Below the pieces are notes generated by a model. It ran no database searches. It was not told the DNA's origin and saw only the letters and a program-made list of their open reading frames with translations. Below are positions 10,062 to 18,608 of a stretch of DNA of 64,000 nt, one piece after another. The stretch covers positions 2,232,001-2,296,000 of the forward strand of contig NZ_CP034036.1 in assembly GCF_005484965.1 (NCBI RefSeq), given 5' to 3'. The first letter of the stretch is position 1. Every line of letters starts with the position of its first letter. The position numbers were made by a program, and so were the translations under genes. This stretch comes from Brenneria nigrifluens DSM 30175 = ATCC 13028. Lineage in GTDB: Bacteria > Pseudomonadota > Gammaproteobacteria > Enterobacterales > Enterobacteriaceae.

Positions 10062-10080
10062 GATAATGGTTATTATTCAC
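10062..10080 (+). promoter_or_regulatory. Fur-like box upstream of ybtP
   Basis: The sequence GATAATGGTTATTATTCAC agrees with the 19-bp Fur consensus at 14 of 19 positions, with the first seven bases perfect. It lies about 77 nt before the ybtP start and between ybtA and ybtP, so it could control either promoter. Confidence 0.65.
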
Positions 10081-10156
10081 ATTAATTCTCAGAACGCCAC
10101 CCTGAATTGTCGTTTTTGGCGTCTGTACAAATTCATCAGGAAATTCAGTCAATCCC

Positions 10157-11959
10157 ATGTCATCTCAATCATCCAATACTGAACCGTTGTCCCGATTTCC
10201 TCTTTGGCAGGTGATTACACCGGTTCGCCGGAAGGTTATTTTTGCCATGGCGCTGGCGGGCCTGGCGGCATTGACCAGCCTGGGGGCGCTCCTTTTTCTG
10301 GCATGGAGCCTGCGCGACATTCGCGCTATGCCTACCGTTATTCCAGTCTATCCGCTGAGCGGCGTGATTAGCTGCGTTGTGTTGACCTTTGTTCTGCGCC
10401 TGCAGGCATTTAATACCTCTCATTATGCGGCTTTTCATCTGGAGAACATTCTGCGCGGCAGGTTAGCCCATAAGGCATTGCAGCTTCCGCTTGGCGTGTT
10501 ACAGCAAATGGGCAGCGGGTCAGTGGCGAAGGTGATGCTGGACGATGTTAAGTCGCTACATATTTTTGTGGCTGACAGCTCGCCGCTCTATGCCCGCGCG
10601 ATAATCATGCCGCTGGCGACAATCATTATTTTATTCTGGCTGGACTGGCGGCTGGCAATTGCGACGCTGGGGGTACTGGCCTTTGGCTTGATTGTACTCA
10701 TGCTGGCCCGCCAGCGCTCGGAAGACATGGTCCAGCGCTATCATAAGACCCGCGAGCAAGTCAGCGCGGCTGTTATTGAGTTCGTGCAGGCCATGCCCGT
10801 GGTGAGAACGTTTGATAGCGGCAGCACCAGCTTTTTGCGCTATCAACGCGCCCTTGAGGAGTGGGTTGATGTGCTCAAAACCTGGTATCGTAAAGCCGGT
10901 TTTTCGGCGCGTTTTTCCTTCTCGATTCTGAATCCTCTTCCGACCTTATTTGTCCTGATCTGGTCGGGATACGGCCTGCTGCACTATGGCAGCTTTGATT
11001 TTATCGCCTGGGTGGCTGTTTTACTGCTGGGCAGCGGAATGGCCGAAGCCGTGATGCCGATGATGATGCTCAATAATCTGGTCGCGCAAACGCGCTTAAG
11101 CGTTCAGCGCATTTATCAGGTTCTGGCGATGCCGGAGTTATCGCTGCCGCGATCCGACCAGCAGCCGAAAGATGCGAGCATTACCTTTGAGCAGGTGAGT
11201 TTTCATTATCCGCAGGCGCGCGCCGACGCCGCGTTGCAGGAGGTGAGCTTTCATGTGCCTGCCGGGCAAATTGTGGCGCTGGTCGGGCCAAGCGGCGCCG
11301 GGAAAAGCACCGTGGCGCGCTTGCTGCTGCGTTATGCCGATCCAGACAAAGGCCATATTCGCATTGGCGGCGTGGATCTTCGCGATATGCAGACTGACAC
11401 CCTGATGCGGCAACTCTCGTTCGTGTTTCAGGACAACTTCCTTTTTGCCGACACCATCGCCAATAACATTCGTCTGGGCGCGCCGGATACGCCGCTGGAG
11501 GCGGTGATTTCGGCGGCCAGGGTGGCGCAGGCCCATGAATTCATTAGCACGCTGCCAGAGGGCTACAACACGCGGGTAGGGGAACGCGGGGTATTTCTCT
11601 CCGGCGGCCAGCGGCAACGCATCACCATCGCGCGAGCGCTTTTGCAAGACCGTCCCATCCTGGTGCTGGATGAGGCGACGGCGTTCGCCGATCCGGAAAA
11701 CGAAGCCGCGCTTATCAAGGCGCTTGCGGCGGCAATGCGCGGCCGGACGGTCATTATGATCGCGCATCGTCTATCAATGGTGACTCAGTCCGATGTGATA
11801 TTGCTGTTTTCCGAAGGGCAGCTAAGGGAGTCGGGTAGCCATGCGCAGCTGTTGGATCAAGGCGGCATGTATCAACGGCTTTGGCAACAATATCAGCAGG
11901 CGCTGCATTGGGTGCCGGGTGGAACAAGGGAAGAGGTGGTGGAAAATGAAGGTAAGTAA
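10157..11959 (+). CDS. ybtP: ABC transporter (permease fused to ATPase) for ferric-yersiniabactin import, YbtP
   Basis: This 600-residue inner-membrane protein pairs with YbtQ to import ferric-yersiniabactin. Although its function is import, its architecture is that of an exporter-type half transporter. The N-terminal 330 residues contain about six membrane segments, and the C-terminal ATPase has Walker A GPSGAGKS near residue 377, signature LSGGQRQR near 481, Walker B LVLDEAT and a terminal IAHR switch histidine. The Walker B region reads DEATAFADPENE, as in the Yersinia protein. It is the first gene of a tightly coupled operon: its last 14 nt overlap ybtQ. Confidence 0.96.
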   Translation: MSSQSSNTEPLSRFPLWQVITPVRRKVIFAMALAGLAALTSLGALLFLAWSLRDIRAMPTVIPVYPLSGVISCVVLTFVLRLQAFNTSHYAAFHLENILRGRLAHKALQLPLGVLQQMGSGSVAKVMLDDVKSLHIFVADSSPLYARAIIMPLATIIILFWLDWRLAIATLGVLAFGLIVLMLARQRSEDMVQRYHKTREQVSAAVIEFVQAMPVVRTFDSGSTSFLRYQRALEEWVDVLKTWYRKAGFSARFSFSILNPLPTLFVLIWSGYGLLHYGSFDFIAWVAVLLLGSGMAEAVMPMMMLNNLVAQTRLSVQRIYQVLAMPELSLPRSDQQPKDASITFEQVSFHYPQARADAALQEVSFHVPAGQIVALVGPSGAGKSTVARLLLRYADPDKGHIRIGGVDLRDMQTDTLMRQLSFVFQDNFLFADTIANNIRLGAPDTPLEAVISAARVAQAHEFISTLPEGYNTRVGERGVFLSGGQRQRITIARALLQDRPILVLDEATAFADPENEAALIKALAAAMRGRTVIMIAHRLSMVTQSDVILLFSEGQLRESGSHAQLLDQGGMYQRLWQQYQQALHWVPGGTREEVVENEGK

Positions 11960-13748
11960 TCCTGCGGATAACCTGGCCTGGCGCGTGATTTGGCGCCAAC
12001 TCATCTCCAGCGTTGGCACTCAGGCAAGCATACTGCGCCGCAGTATGCTTGCCTTGCTGCTGGCTGCAATCATGCAGGGGATCGCCTTTGCCTGTCTCTA
12101 TCCGATCATTGATGCGCTGTTACGGGGCGAAGCGCCGCAACTTCTCAACTGGGCAGTGGCTTTCAGCATCGTAATGATCGTGACGCTGGCGCTACGGTGG
12201 TATGGCCTGGGCTTTGAATACCGTGGACATCTGGCGCAGGCCACCCATGAGTTACGGCTCCGCCTTGGCGAGCAATTACGCCGGATGCCGCTGGAGAGAC
12301 TCCAGCGCGGCCGGGCGGGCGAAATGAACGCCTTGCTGCTGGGCAGCGTGGATGAAAACCTCAATTATGTAATTGCGATAGCCAATATATTGCTGCTCAC
12401 CATTGTCACGCCGCTGACCGCGTCAGTGGCGACATTGTGGATAGACTGGCGGCTGGGGCTGATTATGTTGCTGATCTTCCCCTTGCTGGTGCCGTTTTAT
12501 TACTGGCGACGCCCGGCAATGCGGCGACAAATGCAAACCCAGGGTGAGGCGCACCAGCGGCTGAGCGGCGATATCGTTGAGTTTGCCCAGGGGATGATGG
12601 TGTTGCGCACCTGCGGCAACGATGCCGATAAAAGCCGGGCGTTGCTGGAGCATTTCAATGCGTTGGAAGCCTTACAGACCCGCACTCACCGTCAGGGCGC
12701 CAGCGCGACGATGTTGATCGCCAGCGTCGTGGAGTTGGGCCTGCAAGTGGTGGTGTTATCCGGGATCGTATGGGTGGTCACGGGCACATTGAACCTCGCC
12801 TTTCTGATTGCGGCCGTCGCGATGATTATGCGCTTCGCAGAACCGATGGCGATGTTTATCAGCTACACCTCGGTTGTGGAACTGATAGCCAGCGCCCTGC
12901 AGCGTATTGAACAGTTTATGGCGATAGCGCCGCTTCCCGTCTCAGAACAAAGCGAGGTGCCGCAGCGCTACGATATCAGCTTCGAAAACGTTAGCTATCG
13001 CTACGATGACGGCGAAGGTCACGCGCTCAATAACGTTTCTTTGACATTCCCGGCCGCCGGTATGAGCGCGCTGGTGGGCGCCTCCGGCGCAGGCAAAACT
13101 ACGGTCACCAAACTATTAATGCGCTATGCCGATCCGCAACAAGGGCAAATTTCTATTGGCGGCGTCGATATTCGTCATCTGACGCCGAAACAGCTCAATA
13201 GCTTGATTTCTGTCGTTTTCCAGGATGTCTGGCTGTTTGATGACACGCTGCTGGCGAATATCCGCATTGCGCGCCCACAAGCGACGCAACAGGAGGTTGA
13301 AGAGGCTGCCCGCGCGGCTCAGTGCCTTGAGTTTATTTCCCGTCTTCCGCAAGGCTGGCTGACGCCAATGGGGGAGATGGGCGGACAGCTATCGGGCGGC
13401 GAGCGCCAGCGGATTTCTATCGCCAGAGCATTATTGAAAAATGCGCCGGTCGTCATTCTGGATGAACCGACCGCAGCGTTGGATATTGAAAGCGAACTGG
13501 CGGTACAGAAAGCTATCGATAACCTGGTCCACAACCGGACGGTGATTATCATCGCCCACCGCTTATCAACCATCGCCGGGGCCGGAAACATCCTGGTGAT
13601 GGAAGAGGGGCAAGTGGTTGAGCAGGGCGCGCATGCGCAATTGCTCTCCCGCAATGGACGTTATCAGGCGCTGTGGCAGGCGCAAATGGCCGCTCGCGTG
13701 TGGCGCGACGAAGGGGTTTCCACGCCTGGAGAATGGATCAATGAGTGA
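11946..13748 (+). CDS. ybtQ: ABC transporter (permease fused to ATPase) for ferric-yersiniabactin import, YbtQ
   Basis: This is the partner of YbtP in the inner membrane, 600 residues long. An N-terminal transmembrane domain is followed by an ATPase with Walker A GASGAGKT near residue 377, signature LSGGERQR and Walker B VVILDEPTAALD. The start at 11946 was chosen because it gives the family N-terminus (MKVSNPADNLAWRV) and the Yersinia length; the frame stays open 35 codons further upstream inside ybtP. The 14-nt overlap with ybtP and 8-nt overlap with ybtX indicate translational coupling. Confidence 0.96.
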   Translation: MKVSNPADNLAWRVIWRQLISSVGTQASILRRSMLALLLAAIMQGIAFACLYPIIDALLRGEAPQLLNWAVAFSIVMIVTLALRWYGLGFEYRGHLAQATHELRLRLGEQLRRMPLERLQRGRAGEMNALLLGSVDENLNYVIAIANILLLTIVTPLTASVATLWIDWRLGLIMLLIFPLLVPFYYWRRPAMRRQMQTQGEAHQRLSGDIVEFAQGMMVLRTCGNDADKSRALLEHFNALEALQTRTHRQGASATMLIASVVELGLQVVVLSGIVWVVTGTLNLAFLIAAVAMIMRFAEPMAMFISYTSVVELIASALQRIEQFMAIAPLPVSEQSEVPQRYDISFENVSYRYDDGEGHALNNVSLTFPAAGMSALVGASGAGKTTVTKLLMRYADPQQGQISIGGVDIRHLTPKQLNSLISVVFQDVWLFDDTLLANIRIARPQATQQEVEEAARAAQCLEFISRLPQGWLTPMGEMGGQLSGGERQRISIARALLKNAPVVILDEPTAALDIESELAVQKAIDNLVHNRTVIIIAHRLSTIAGAGNILVMEEGQVVEQGAHAQLLSRNGRYQALWQAQMAARVWRDEGVSTPGEWINE

Positions 13749-15021
13749 AGTTCAGTCGAATGTGAAACCGCTGACGTTGACGACCGGGCGGGTAATTTTT
13801 GCTATTGCAGGCGTCTATGTGACGCAGAGTCTGGTATCGGCATTGTCTATGCAGTCCTTGCCCGCGCTGGTGCGCGCCGCCGGCGGATCGCTGACGCTCG
13901 CCGGCGCGACAACCCTGTTCATGCTGCCCTGGGCGCTGAAGTTTATTTGGGCGCCATGGATCGAACGCTGGCGGCTTCCGCCCGATAGCCAGGAGCGCCG
14001 TTCTCGAATGTTGATCCTGCGCGGTCAGGTCGCGTTAGCGGCGATCTTGACGATCGCCGCGGCGATTGGCTGGTTCGGGCAAGAGGGGGGATTTCCCGAT
14101 ATGCAAATAGTCGCCTTATTTGTTCTGTTCATGGTGGCGGGCACGGTTGCCTCCACTATTGATATCGCCAGCGACGGCTTTTGCGTCGATCAGTTGACCC
14201 ATGCCGGCTATGGCTGGGGAAACAGCGTGCAGGTCGGCGGCAGCTATCTGGGAATGATGTGCGGCGGCGGGGTGTTCCTGATGCTGGCGGCAGCGTCTGG
14301 CTGGCCTGCCGCAATGCTGATGATGGCGCTGTTGATTATAGTGTTGTCATTCCCGCTGTGGCGCGTTACTGAGCCGACGCGAACGATGAGTATCCCGCAT
14401 GTTCCGGCGTTAGGTTACGCGTTAAAGAGGAGACAAACGCGCCTGGGATTGCTGCTGGTATTGATTCTGAATTCAGGGATGCGTTTCGTGCTGCCTCTTC
14501 CGGCTCCGCTGCTGCTGGATCACGGTTTGAGCATGTCAGCGCTGGGCGCGCTGTTTAGCGGCGGCAATATTGCGGCTGGCGTAATAGGGACGCTGGCAGG
14601 CGGGCTACTCATGAAATACAACCCGCCCGGCAGAGCGCTGTTGGTAGCCTATGGCGTCCAGGGGATAGCGCTGCTGGCGGTGGTTATGACGCTCTGGATG
14701 GCGCCGAATCATCTGCTGTTGCCGGTACTCAGGTGGGTGGTCATTGTCCAATCCATTACGCTGGCCTGCGCGTTGGTCTGCCTTTACGCCACGCTGATGT
14801 CGCTTTCATCGCCTTTGCAGGCCGGCGTCGATTTCACGCTTTTTCAATGTACTGACGCGGCAATTGCCATTTTGGCAGGCATTGCCGGCGGCATTGTTGC
14901 TCAACATTTTGGCTATGCAGCCTGCTTCCTGTTTGCCGGGGCATTCACTTTGCTGGCGGCATGGGTTGCTTATATCCGGCTGCATTCGGCAAGAGAACTG
15001 ATGATTGACTCGGGAGAATAA
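13741..15021 (+). CDS. ybtX: Major facilitator superfamily protein YbtX
   Basis: This 426-residue membrane protein has about twelve hydrophobic segments and belongs to the major facilitator superfamily. In Yersinia it is encoded between ybtQ and ybtS; its role is not settled, with links to zinc acquisition and to yersiniabactin handling. The start ATG at 13741 overlaps the end of ybtQ by 8 nt. The oddity is downstream: there is no ybtS. The stop codon at 15019-15021 is only 3 nt from the stop of the convergent core gene ychF, leaving no room for a terminator. Confidence 0.94.
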   Translation: MSEVQSNVKPLTLTTGRVIFAIAGVYVTQSLVSALSMQSLPALVRAAGGSLTLAGATTLFMLPWALKFIWAPWIERWRLPPDSQERRSRMLILRGQVALAAILTIAAAIGWFGQEGGFPDMQIVALFVLFMVAGTVASTIDIASDGFCVDQLTHAGYGWGNSVQVGGSYLGMMCGGGVFLMLAAASGWPAAMLMMALLIIVLSFPLWRVTEPTRTMSIPHVPALGYALKRRQTRLGLLLVLILNSGMRFVLPLPAPLLLDHGLSMSALGALFSGGNIAAGVIGTLAGGLLMKYNPPGRALLVAYGVQGIALLAVVMTLWMAPNHLLLPVLRWVVIVQSITLACALVCLYATLMSLSSPLQAGVDFTLFQCTDAAIAILAGIAGGIVAQHFGYAACFLFAGAFTLLAAWVAYIRLHSARELMIDSGE

Positions 15022-15024
15022 CGA

Positions 15025-16116
15025 TTACACGTTAAACAAAAAGTTCATCACGTCGCCGTCTTTCACTATGTACTCTTTACCTTCCGAGCGCATTTTTCCC
15101 GCTTCTTTAGCGCCTTGCTCGCCTTTATAGGTAATGAAGTCTTCATAGGAGATGGTCTGGGCGCGAATAAAGCCTTTTTCAAAGTCGGTGTGAATTTTAC
15201 CCGCCGCCTGCGGGGCGGTGGCGCCGACGGGAATGGTCCAGGCGCGGACTTCTTTCACCCCGGCGGTGAAGTAGGTTTGCAGATTCAGCAGTTCATAACC
15301 GGCGCGGATAACGCGGTTCAGACCCGGCTCGGTCAGCCCCAGCTCGGCCATAAACTCTTCGCGATCGGCGTCGTCCAATTCAGCGATGTCCGACTCTACC
15401 GCGGCGCACACTGCCACCACGACGGAACCTTCGCTCGCCGCGATTTCACGGACTTTGTCGAGGTAGGGGTTATTTTCGAAGCCGTCTTCGTTAACGTTGG
15501 CGATATACATGGTTGGCTTGAGCGTCAAAAAGCTCAGGTAGCGGATGGCCGCTTTGTCTTCTTCGGACAGATCCAGCGAGCGCAGCATGCCGGCGTTTTC
15601 CAGCTGCGGCAGGCATTTCTCCAATGCCGCCAGCTCGGCCTTGGCGTCTTTATCGCCGCCTTTGGCTTTCTTCTGTACGCGATGGATGGCGCGCTCGCAG
15701 GTATCGAGGTCGGACAGCGCCAGTTCGGTGTTGATGACGTCAATATCGTCCGCCGGATCAACTTTATTATTCACGTGGATGATGTTGTCGTTTTCGAAAC
15801 AGCGCACCACGTGGCCGATGGCTTCCGTTTCGCGGATGTTGGTCAGAAACTGGTTACCCAGGCCTTCCCCTTTGGAGGCGCCTTTCACCAGCCCGGCGAT
15901 ATCGACAAATTCCATGGTGGTGGGAAGAATACGCTGCGGCTTGACGATTTCCGCCAGCTTGTCCAGACGCGGATCGGGCATCGGCACCACACCGGTATTC
16001 GGCTCAATGGTACAAAACGGGAAGTTGGCCGCTTCGATACCGGCTTTGGTCAACGCATTGAACAGAGTGGATTTACCGACGTTAGGCAGCCCAACGATAC
16101 CGCATTTGAATCCCAT
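15025..16116 (-). CDS. ychF: Redox-regulated ribosome-binding ATPase YchF (Obg-like)
   Basis: This 363-residue P-loop protein of the Obg/HflX group prefers ATP over GTP and binds ribosomes; in E. coli it is linked to the oxidative stress response. The N-terminal motif GLPNVGKST (residues 8-16) is the nucleotide-binding loop, DIAGLVKGAS the switch II region, and the C-terminus carries the TGS domain (QTYFTAGVKEVRAW). It follows pth on the same strand with a 123-nt gap, the usual enterobacterial pair. It is directly convergent with ybtX, marking the edge of the siderophore locus. Confidence 0.97.
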   Translation of the reverse strand: MGFKCGIVGLPNVGKSTLFNALTKAGIEAANFPFCTIEPNTGVVPMPDPRLDKLAEIVKPQRILPTTMEFVDIAGLVKGASKGEGLGNQFLTNIRETEAIGHVVRCFENDNIIHVNNKVDPADDIDVINTELALSDLDTCERAIHRVQKKAKGGDKDAKAELAALEKCLPQLENAGMLRSLDLSEEDKAAIRYLSFLTLKPTMYIANVNEDGFENNPYLDKVREIAASEGSVVVAVCAAVESDIAELDDADREEFMAELGLTEPGLNRVIRAGYELLNLQTYFTAGVKEVRAWTIPVGATAPQAAGKIHTDFEKGFIRAQTISYEDFITYKGEQGAKEAGKMRSEGKEYIVKDGDVMNFLFNV

Positions 16117-16239
16117 GGTTATATCACCTTAAATTACTTATTAATCAGATAATTAGTTAAAATCATCTGTGAGAATGAAAATCTTCCGGCCGATTATACA
16201 CGGAATGTCGATTTATCTCGATCCGCATCAGCCTGCGCG

Positions 16240-16827
16240 TTATGCCGCCTTGAAAGCATGCAGCCGGTTCATCGCCTTGACCATATCCTCTTTGAGCAGG
16301 ATCTCGGTACAGCGCACCGCCTCGTCAATCGCCTTATCTATCAATGCCAGCTCGCTTGACGGCGGTTTACCCAGCACAAAGCCGGTGACCTTGTTTTTAT
16401 CGCCGGGGTGGCCGATGCCGATACGCAGCCGATGAAAGTCAGGGTTATTGCCCAGTTTGCTGATGATGTCTTTCAGGCCGTTGTGACCGCCGTGGCCGCC
16501 GCCCAGTTTGAGTTTGGCAACCCCCGGCAATAAGTCCAGTTCGTCGTGTGCGACCAGAATTTCAGCGGGCTGAATACGGTAAAACGTCGCCATCGCCGCC
16601 ACCGCTTTGCCGCTCAGATTCATAAAGGTGGTCGGGACCAACAGGCGAATGTCGTGCCCGGCCAGCGTCAGGCGCGAGGTATAGCCAAAAAATTTGCTCT
16701 CTTCCTTCAGCGGCTGGCGCTGGGCCTCGGCCAGGCGGTCCACGTACCAGGCTCCGGCATTATGGCGGGTTGCCGCATATTCGGCGCCGGGGTTGGCCAG
16801 GCCGACGATTAACTTGATGCTGCTCAC
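16240..16827 (-). CDS. pth: Peptidyl-tRNA hydrolase
   Basis: Pth frees tRNA from prematurely released peptidyl-tRNA and is essential in the cytoplasm. The protein matches E. coli Pth throughout: KLIVGLANPGAEYAATRHNAG at the N-terminus with the catalytic histidine in TRHNAG, LVPTTFMNLSGKAV, VAHDELDLLPG with the partner aspartate, and the glycine-rich GGGHGGHNGLKDI loop. A GTG start at 16827 gives 195 residues, the family size. The frame stays open upstream to an ATG at 16911, but that extension does not resemble the family. It is upstream of ychF in the same operon. Confidence 0.95.
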   Translation of the reverse strand: MSSIKLIVGLANPGAEYAATRHNAGAWYVDRLAEAQRQPLKEESKFFGYTSRLTLAGHDIRLLVPTTFMNLSGKAVAAMATFYRIQPAEILVAHDELDLLPGVAKLKLGGGHGGHNGLKDIISKLGNNPDFHRLRIGIGHPGDKNKVTGFVLGKPPSSELALIDKAIDEAVRCTEILLKEDMVKAMNRLHAFKAA

Positions 16828-17148
16828 GATAAGTTTCCAGATTGGGCGTTTCAAGCGCTTAACGCCGCGTGATGTACATAAATGACGGTAGAAGTGCGCT
16901 AGTTTACACACAGGGCAGGTTGATCGCCAAATATGTGCGGGGTATTCCTCGCCGGCGCCATTGATTACCTATGGTGACTATTTCAATAGTTGTATATTTA
17001 GTTGTTAATTCGTAAAAAAATATTAATTTGTCGCATTCATCTGTGATCGTTCACGCAAATGCAATTGCCTCATTGGCTATAATTACAGCAACGCAAGGAT
17101 GGATTGCTCTATTTCATTCATCCGCCGATGTTTATCTGGAGGTGACAG
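16828..17148. other. Divergent intergenic region pth/ychH
   Basis: No gene is seen in this 320-nt AT-rich stretch. A TATAAT hexamer at 17078-17083 could be the -10 element for ychH; no good -35 was found at 17 bp. A GTGA-N4-TCAC palindrome (17043-17054) lies upstream, but its spacer is 2 nt too short for a standard CRP site. A GGAGGTGA ribosome site precedes ychH. Confidence 0.4.
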
Positions 17149-17418
17149 ATGAAACGTAAAAACGCAATCACGATTGGCAACGGTTTAATGGGACTCGGCA
17201 TGGTGCTGATGGTCGGCGGGATCGCCTATTGCATCATCAGCCAGTTCGCCAAACTGAACCTGCCGCAGTTTATCGCCTATCTGGATCTGATCACTATTTT
17301 TGCCGGCGCCATCTCCTGGCTGGCCGGGGCGCGTATCAGCGGCCGTGAAAAAGTGTCCGATCGTTACTGGTGGGTAAAACATTTTGATAAACGCTGTCAG
17401 CGCCAGCGCCATTCATAG
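17149..17418 (+). CDS. ychH: Stress-response inner membrane protein YchH (DUF2583)
   Basis: This 89-residue protein has two predicted membrane segments (about residues 13-32 and 42-58) and a basic C-terminus (RCQRQRHS). It matches E. coli YchH, a small membrane protein linked to stress tolerance and biofilm, mechanism unknown. GGAGGTGACAG lies just before the ATG. It sits between pth (divergent) and prs (convergent), its normal place. Confidence 0.92.
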   Translation: MKRKNAITIGNGLMGLGMVLMVGGIAYCIISQFAKLNLPQFIAYLDLITIFAGAISWLAGARISGREKVSDRYWWVKHFDKRCQRQRHS

Positions 17419-17432
17419 ATCGCGATCATAAA

Positions 17433-17469
17433 AACTGCACCCTTACTTGTTGCCTTTCGGGGTGCAGTT
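17433..17469. terminator. Bidirectional terminator between ychH and prs
   Basis: Ten-bp perfect arms (AACTGCACCC at 17433-17442 and its complement at 17460-17469) enclose a 17-nt loop. The stem is flanked by AAAA on the prs side and a pyrimidine-rich CCTCTTGTTT on the ychH side, so it may serve both convergent genes. Confidence 0.7.
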
Positions 17470-17512
17470 CCTCTTGTTTATCATTAGTAACCGGATGCCC
17501 GGTTAAAAACGA

Positions 17513-18460
17513 TCAATGCTCAAACATGGCGGAGATGGATTCTTCGTTGCTGATACGGCGAATCGCTTCGGCCAGCATTCCCGAGAGAGTCAGGGTACGG
17601 ACATTCGGCAGCGATTTGATTTTGTCCGTCAGCGGGATGGTATCGCAGACGATCACTTCATCGATAACCGAATTTTTAATGTTGTCGTAGGCGTTCCCGG
17701 AAAAGATCGGATGCGTCGCATAGGCAAACACGCGTTTGGCGCCGCGTTCCTTTAACGCCTCGGCCGCCTTGCACAGCGTACCGCCGGTATCGATCATATC
17801 GTCAACCAGCACGCAGTCGCGGCCGGCAACGTCGCCGATGATATGCATCACCTGGGACACGTTGGCGCGCGGGCGGCGTTTATCGATAATCGCCATATCG
17901 GTATCATTCAACAGCTTGGCGATAGCGCGGGCGCGCACCACCCCGCCAATATCCGGAGAGACCACAATCGGATTCTCCAGATCCTGTTGCAGCATATCTT
18001 CCAGCAGAATCGGACTGCCGAAAACGTTATCAACCGGAACGTCAAAAAATCCCTGAATCTGTTCTGCGTGCAAATCCACTGTTAATACGCGGTCAACGCC
18101 CACGCTGGAAAGAAAATCGGCAACCACTTTGGCGGTGATCGGCACGCGGGCGGAGCGCACCCGACGGTCCTGACGTGCATAGCCGAAGTAAGGAATAACG
18201 GCGGTGATACGCCCCGCGGAAGCGCGACGCAGCGCATCGACCATAACAACCAGTTCCATCAGGTTATCGTTGGTGGGTGCACAGGTGGACTGGATGATGA
18301 ATATATCACCACCGCGTACATTTTCATTGATTTGCACGCTGACTTCACCATCGCTAAAACGACCGACGGCGGCGTCGCCAAGGCTGGTGTACAAACGGTT
18401 GGCAATACGTTGTGCTAGTTCCGGGATGGCGTTACCAGCAAAAAGCTTCATATCAGGCAC
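17513..18460 (-). CDS. prs: Ribose-phosphate pyrophosphokinase (PRPP synthetase)
   Basis: Prs makes 5-phosphoribosyl-1-pyrophosphate from ribose 5-phosphate and ATP for nucleotides, histidine, tryptophan and NAD. The 315-residue product is nearly identical to E. coli Prs. It has the ATP-binding region YARQDRRVRSARVPI, the catalytic loop VDLHAEQIQGFF, IDKRRPRAN, and the PRPP-binding motif DCVLVDDMIDTGGT. The start is GTG (GTG CCT GAT ATG), as in E. coli. It follows ispE by 148 nt on the same strand, consistent with its own promoter plus read-through. Confidence 0.98.
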   Translation of the reverse strand: MPDMKLFAGNAIPELAQRIANRLYTSLGDAAVGRFSDGEVSVQINENVRGGDIFIIQSTCAPTNDNLMELVVMVDALRRASAGRITAVIPYFGYARQDRRVRSARVPITAKVVADFLSSVGVDRVLTVDLHAEQIQGFFDVPVDNVFGSPILLEDMLQQDLENPIVVSPDIGGVVRARAIAKLLNDTDMAIIDKRRPRANVSQVMHIIGDVAGRDCVLVDDMIDTGGTLCKAAEALKERGAKRVFAYATHPIFSGNAYDNIKNSVIDEVIVCDTIPLTDKIKSLPNVRTLTLSGMLAEAIRRISNEESISAMFEH

Positions 18461-18608
18461 GAGAAGAACCTCAGGCTTGCGTCCAGAGAAATATTGTGCC
18501 CGCTATGATATCCGCAAGCGGGGTGCAACAACAGACACAATATGCATACGGGTGTATGAATTAAGTTTGATAGCACATAACCGAAAGCAGGCTGTTTATT
18601 ATCAACAC

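Noticed and set aside
15115..16152. Plus-strand open frame of 345 codons
   Set aside because: It is the antisense shadow of ychF, caused by high GC and codon bias; it is rich in residues typical of reversed codons and matches nothing.
17042..17055. Palindrome TGTGATCGTTCACG as a CRP site for ychH
   Set aside because: The half-sites are 4 nt apart, not the 6 nt needed for the standard TGTGA-N6-TCACA site.
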